Below, piece by piece: positions 60,371 through 64,000 of a stretch of 64,000 nt of DNA (positions within the stretch are counted from its first letter, which is position 1; the number at the start of each line of letters is the position of its first letter). The stretch covers positions 1 to 64,000 of the forward strand of contig JAPPFB010000029.1 of NCBI GenBank assembly GCA_028875225.1. The letters are read 5' to 3'. The position numbers and the translations under genes were made by a program. This stretch comes from Chloroflexota bacterium (lineage in GTDB: Bacteria; Chloroflexota; Dehalococcoidia; Bin125). The notes below the pieces were generated by a model, which saw only the letters and a list, made by a program, of their open reading frames with translations, searched no databases and was not told where the DNA came from.

Positions 60371-62572
60371 TCATAGATTCTTCGGCAGTCGGGCGGCAAG
60401 GAAGTCGGCGTAGTGCAGGGTCTGATGGCTGGCGCCGCCGGCATTGGCGCCGGCCCGGAGATGGATGACGCAACCCGGATTGTTGGTGATCAACTTGTCG
60501 CATCCCGATTCGGCCACGCAAGCCAGTTTGCGCTCGAGAATGCCCGCCCCAACCTCAGGCGCGGCGAGCGACGTCAGCCCACCGAAGCCACAACAGACGT
60601 CCGGTTCCTCAAGCGGTTTCGCGGTCTCACCAGTCAGGCGCTCAACGAGCTGATCAATCCGAGCGCCCGCATCATTGCGATTTGACGCCTGGCAGAATCG
60701 ATGCGCCGACCAGGAGTTGCTGCCGCCGTTGCTGAGGCAAGCGTCGGGGAGTCGCCCCGGACCATCGAGCCAGTCAGCGAGGTCATGGACGCGCTCACTG
60801 ACTGCTGCGGCACGTTCCAGCCACTCCGGATCGTCACTGAACAGACGCGGCCAGTGCTCCTGCATGGAGATGACGCAGCTTGGCGCTGGAGTGACAATCT
60901 GATGCTCGCTACCTTCGAGCGTTTCGATCGTCTGTCGAGCCATGCGCCGGGCGGTCGCCCAGTCGCCAGCGTCGAAGGCGGGGAGTCCGCAGCAATGCTG
61001 CGATTGAGGCAGGTTGACAGCAGCCCCGCCGGCCTCGATCAGCCTGGCAGCGGAGTCCACGGCGGAGGGCAGCAACCGGTCGGCGAGACATTGCGCAAAC
61101 AGGTCGACGGTTCGACCCGCGGAAGGCGACTCTGACAGGGGATTCACGGGCGGACGGCTCTTGATCAGCGTCTGACCGCTGCGCAGCGGCAAGGCAGGCA
61201 CTGACCGCCAGCGCAGGCGACCCGGCAACGGCAGGCGGAGGTGGTCGCGATGGACGAGGCCGACCAGCCTCGCCAGACCCGACCCGGCAGCGGCAATTCC
61301 CATCAGGTTGTGGAACAGCCGCGGCCTGGCCCACAGTCTCAGCGCGACCCGTTCCCAGAGTGGCGCGTGTCCCGACTCGTGGGCCCGGTGGCGTACTTCG
61401 AGGATTTGCTTCGGCAGCGGGATGTCGACCGGGCACACGGTCTGACAGGCGCCGCAGGAGACGCAGAGACCCTGGGGTCCGGCGGCCTCCTCGATGCTGT
61501 GGTGGAAGGTGGTGTTCACCAGTCCAATGGCGCCGGTATAGATGTGGCCAAAGGTGTGTCCCCCGACGATCTGGTAGGGCGGACAGACATTGGCGCAGGC
61601 TCCGCAGCGGATGCAGCGCAGGGCATCTCCGATGACGTCGCTGTCGCGCATGGCGCGGCGGCCGTTGTCGAGCAGGATGATGTGCATCTCCTTGCCCGGC
61701 TGCGCTCCCGTAATGCAGGTCGTGTAGGTGCTCAATGTTTGCGCGGTGGCCGAGCGAGGCAGCAGCTGCAGCTGGCGCTCGGCGTCGGCCCAGGTGGGAA
61801 TCAGCTTCTCGATCCCGGCGGTAACGAAGTGCACGTCGGGCAACGAAGTCGCCAGGCGCATATTGCCCTCGTTGGTCACGACCATGATGCTGCCGGTCTC
61901 GGCGACGAGGGCATTGGCGCCGGTCAGTCCGGCGCCGGCCGAGAGGTAGTGACGGCGCAGGCCGTCGCGAGCGCTGGCGACCATCGCCGGGATGTCGTCG
62001 GGATCAAACTCGCGGCCCAGTTCCTCGCCCAGGATCTCGGCGACGTATTGCCGTTTCTGGTGGATTGCCGGCATGACCAGGTGCGATGGCCGCTCTTCGG
62101 CGAGTTGGAGCAGCCATTCGCCGAGGTCGGTCTCGATCGCCGTAATCCCTCGTTGCTCCAATTCGTGATTAAGCTCGATCTCCTCGGAGACCATCGACTT
62201 GCTCTTGACAACCAGGTCGATGCCGCGCGACTTGCACACACCAGCGATGTAGTCGACCGCCTCCTGGGCCGTTGACAGCTCGACCACGGTCGCGCCGGCA
62301 GCTTCAGCGTTGCTACGAAACTCGGCGATGTACTCGTCCAACCGCTCGAGCACCGAGTCCTTGACTGCGGCAAAGTCTCGTCGCAGTTCGTCGAAGGACT
62401 GTTCAGTGCGCTGCTCCAGCCGCCGGACCTGCGCATCGCGGCTCTCTCGCCAGGAACGTTGGAAGTCGAGCAGTCGCGGTTTGAGATCCGGATCGCTCAG
62501 CGAGCGTCGGTATCGCGTCTTGAAGGGAGCGGTCGACGCGCTCACGCGAGCACCGCCACGGTCATGCGACAT
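60371..62572 (-). CDS. LutB-LutA fusion: LUD domain, two 4Fe-4S motifs and CCG domains
   Basis: 733 residues. About 1-310 is a LUD domain (VVKSKSMVSEEIELNHELEQ, AGAGLTGANALVAETGSI), 320-400 two ferredoxin motifs (CIRCGACANVCPP; CVSCGACQTVCPVD), then a C-terminal LutA/GlpC-like part with two CCG motifs (SQHCCGLPAFDAGDW and EPDVCCGFGGLTSL). In Bacillus, LutA and LutB are separate subunits of lactate oxidase with LutC. Here B and A are one chain and LutC is the upstream gene. Start ATG 62572 or GTG 62545 (GTGA overlap with lutC). Electron donor may be lactate or another 2-hydroxyacid. Confidence 0.88.
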   Translation of the reverse strand: MSHDRGGARVSASTAPFKTRYRRSLSDPDLKPRLLDFQRSWRESRDAQVRRLEQRTEQSFDELRRDFAAVKDSVLERLDEYIAEFRSNAEAAGATVVELSTAQEAVDYIAGVCKSRGIDLVVKSKSMVSEEIELNHELEQRGITAIETDLGEWLLQLAEERPSHLVMPAIHQKRQYVAEILGEELGREFDPDDIPAMVASARDGLRRHYLSAGAGLTGANALVAETGSIMVVTNEGNMRLATSLPDVHFVTAGIEKLIPTWADAERQLQLLPRSATAQTLSTYTTCITGAQPGKEMHIILLDNGRRAMRDSDVIGDALRCIRCGACANVCPPYQIVGGHTFGHIYTGAIGLVNTTFHHSIEEAAGPQGLCVSCGACQTVCPVDIPLPKQILEVRHRAHESGHAPLWERVALRLWARPRLFHNLMGIAAAGSGLARLVGLVHRDHLRLPLPGRLRWRSVPALPLRSGQTLIKSRPPVNPLSESPSAGRTVDLFAQCLADRLLPSAVDSAARLIEAGGAAVNLPQSQHCCGLPAFDAGDWATARRMARQTIETLEGSEHQIVTPAPSCVISMQEHWPRLFSDDPEWLERAAAVSERVHDLADWLDGPGRLPDACLSNGGSNSWSAHRFCQASNRNDAGARIDQLVERLTGETAKPLEEPDVCCGFGGLTSLAAPEVGAGILERKLACVAESGCDKLITNNPGCVIHLRAGANAGGASHQTLHYADFLAARLPKNL

Positions 62573-63051
62573 GGTCCTTGCACACCGATCGTGAGCGAGC
62601 GTTCAATGTCGGCCGTACGAGACGGTCCGGTGACAAACGTTGCGTAGGCGGCCGCTCGCGGTTGCTGGGCGAGCCAGCGAAATCCGTCGGCCAGTTCTTC
62701 CACGATGTCCGCTTCCGACACGGCGACAATCAGATGCCTGGTCAGCAGCGAGACCGCCCGATCACGCGGAGTTGGCTCGATTAGTAGTACTGATCCGGTC
62801 TCGGCGACTGCCAGGGTTGCGACTGTGATACCGACTGATCGATCAGCAATCGAACGTAACGGTTCCGAATCATCCGGCAGCTCCCCGCGTTGTAACTGTT
62901 CATACGCAATTGGAGAGACGACAGGCGTCTCGTCGCTGAGCCCGACGGCGTGCTCCCAGACGTCATCCCACGACGTGCACTGAACCAGATCGCCCTGGGC
63001 CGCCTGCAGGCCGTCAGCGAAGAGGGCGATGCGGTCGCCGAGGGTGATCAT
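62542..63051 (-). CDS. lutC: LutC-like LUD domain protein
   Basis: 169 residues. Short LUD protein with the usual GITVATLAVAETGSVLLIEPTPRDRAVSLLTRHLIV block, the nucleotide/lactate-utilisation signature. Together with the following LutBA fusion it should form the Lut-type oxidase. Overlap between the two frames is 4-31 bases depending on the start used. First gene of the operon; divergent from the acyl-CoA dehydrogenase with 86 bases between. Confidence 0.85.
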   Translation of the reverse strand: MITLGDRIALFADGLQAAQGDLVQCTSWDDVWEHAVGLSDETPVVSPIAYEQLQRGELPDDSEPLRSIADRSVGITVATLAVAETGSVLLIEPTPRDRAVSLLTRHLIVAVSEADIVEELADGFRWLAQQPRAAAYATFVTGPSRTADIERSLTIGVQGPCRMTVAVLA

Positions 63052-63137
63052 GCGCCGAGTCTAGCAGCCGACCCGGTCTGGGACTGTATGCTCAGGACGG
63101 ACCGACTGTGCGAACCGAGCGGGATGGAGTGCGAGCG

Positions 63138-64000
63138 ATGATTGAACTGTCGGAATCGCAACGGTTGATTCAACAGACGGTACGTGAATTCGCTCGCGCC
63201 GAGATTGATCCAATTGCGGACGATATTGATCGCGAAGATCGATTCCCTCGACACCTGTGGCCGATGCTGGGAGAACTCGGTCTGTTAGGCGTCACGATCG
63301 ACGAACAGTATGGCGGTTCGAACGCCGGTCTGTTGGCCGGTGTGATTGCTACGGAAGAGATCGCGCGCGCCAGCGCATCAGTAGCATTGTCATACGGTGC
63401 ACACGCCAACCTGTGCGCCAACAACATTGCGGCCAACGCGAGCGAAGCACAGAAAGAACAGTATCTTCCCGGACTCTGCGACGGTACGCAAATTGGCGCG
63501 CTGGCGCTGACCGAACCCGAAGCCGGCTCCGATGCGATGGGTATCCGAACAACAGCGGTCCGTGACGGCGATGTGTATCGGCTCAACGGCTCAAAGATGT
63601 TCATCACCAACGGATCGGTCGCCGATACGTTGGTGTTGTACGCCAAGACCGATCCAGAGGCCGGCTCGAAAGGCGTCACCGCATTCATCGTCGAATCCGG
63701 ATTCGAAGGCTTCAGCGTTGGTCAGGTGCTGGACAAAGTCGGTCACCGCGGATCGCCCACGGCGGAGTTGATCCTGGAGGACTGCATTGTGCCGGCGTCG
63801 AATGTGTTGCGCGGCGAGGGCGCGGGCGCGGGCGTGATGATGCAAGGCCTGGCGGTCGAGCGCGCCTTCCTGGCCGGAGAGCCGCTGGGCATCGCCCAGG
63901 CGGCACTGGACGAAGCCGTCGAGTATGCGCGCAATCGCAGGCAGTTCGGACAGCGGATCGGTGACTTCCAGCTGATCCAGGCAATGCTCGCCGACATGTA
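63138..64000 (+). CDS. Acyl-CoA dehydrogenase, isovaleryl-CoA-type, 3' end outside window
   Basis: 287 codons seen, open at the right edge. ATG at 63138 (MIELSESQRLIQQTVREFA). Substrate/FAD loops: ALALTEPEAGSDAMGIRT and MFITNGSVADTLVLYAKT. The segment MMQGLAVERAFLAGEPLGIAQAALDEAVEYARNRRQFGQRIGDFQLIQ closely resembles isovaleryl-CoA dehydrogenase, in which the catalytic Glu sits in this helix (L-x-x-E-R), rather than near residue 376 as in most family members. Flavoprotein of beta-oxidation or leucine degradation; electrons go to ETF. Confidence 0.93.
   Translation, partial: MIELSESQRLIQQTVREFARAEIDPIADDIDREDRFPRHLWPMLGELGLLGVTIDEQYGGSNAGLLAGVIATEEIARASASVALSYGAHANLCANNIAANASEAQKEQYLPGLCDGTQIGALALTEPEAGSDAMGIRTTAVRDGDVYRLNGSKMFITNGSVADTLVLYAKTDPEAGSKGVTAFIVESGFEGFSVGQVLDKVGHRGSPTAELILEDCIVPASNVLRGEGAGAGVMMQGLAVERAFLAGEPLGIAQAALDEAVEYARNRRQFGQRIGDFQLIQAMLADM

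Overview
The window is about 64 kb of high-GC bacterial DNA. No rRNA or tRNA gene is visible, so the assignment rests on gene content. Chloroflexota, perhaps a marine or host-associated lineage, is a reasonable guess: there are CaiB/BaiF CoA transferases, a tungsten-type aldehyde oxidoreductase with a MoaD partner, thiolase/DUF35 pairs, LUD proteins, TauD and Rieske oxygenases, an amidase of the dimethylformamidase family and Gln-rich lipoproteins. This is inference, not proof.

Layout. (1) 1-21.6 kb is accessory DNA that looks like an integrated conjugative element. It holds a TraG/VirD4-type ATPase (cut by the left edge), a replication-relaxation protein, two tandem XRE regulators with a small partner, a Crp/Fnr regulator, a small-protein/retropepsin pair, a complete type I-E CRISPR-Cas locus (31 intact repeats, cas3-cse1-cse2-cas7-cas5-cas6e-cas1-cas2, all on the minus strand), a divergent DEDDh exonuclease and a large serine recombinase that ends the region. 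A small membrane-protein gene is lodged between the intact array and three decayed repeats.

(2) 22.2-31.3 kb is the most striking part: a minus-strand sterol operon, read sdmB - sdmA - sterol C14-reductase - CYP51 - squalene monooxygenase/oxidosqualene cyclase. The last gene is one continuous reading frame carrying both the FAD epoxidase and the cyclase. Together the five genes could take squalene through epoxidation, cyclisation, 14-demethylation, delta-14 reduction and C4 demethylation. A divergent five-helix membrane protein (30.4-31.3 kb) has a distant resemblance to EBP/EXPERA sterol isomerases.

(3) 31.3-53.6 kb is a catabolic and housekeeping stretch: dimethylformamidase-like small and large subunits, a haem-type binding lipoprotein, proline dehydrogenase, a NarL-type two-component pair, an ABM protein, an alpha/beta hydrolase, a TauD dioxygenase, an acyl-CoA carboxyltransferase, a second small-protein/retropepsin pair, an AOR-MoaD unit followed by a duplicated pair of unknown membrane proteins, an SDR-DUF2867 protein and a peptide-type ABC importer.

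(4) 53.7-64 kb holds a small protein ending in RGGG, two CoA transferases, a tight minus-strand operon (LutC-LutBA fusion-amidohydrolase-thiolase-DUF35) and an acyl-CoA dehydrogenase cut by the right edge. Two long intergenic regions (35.5 kb and 54.4 kb) carry unusual 10-bp-phased arrays of a GTTCG/CGAAC motif.
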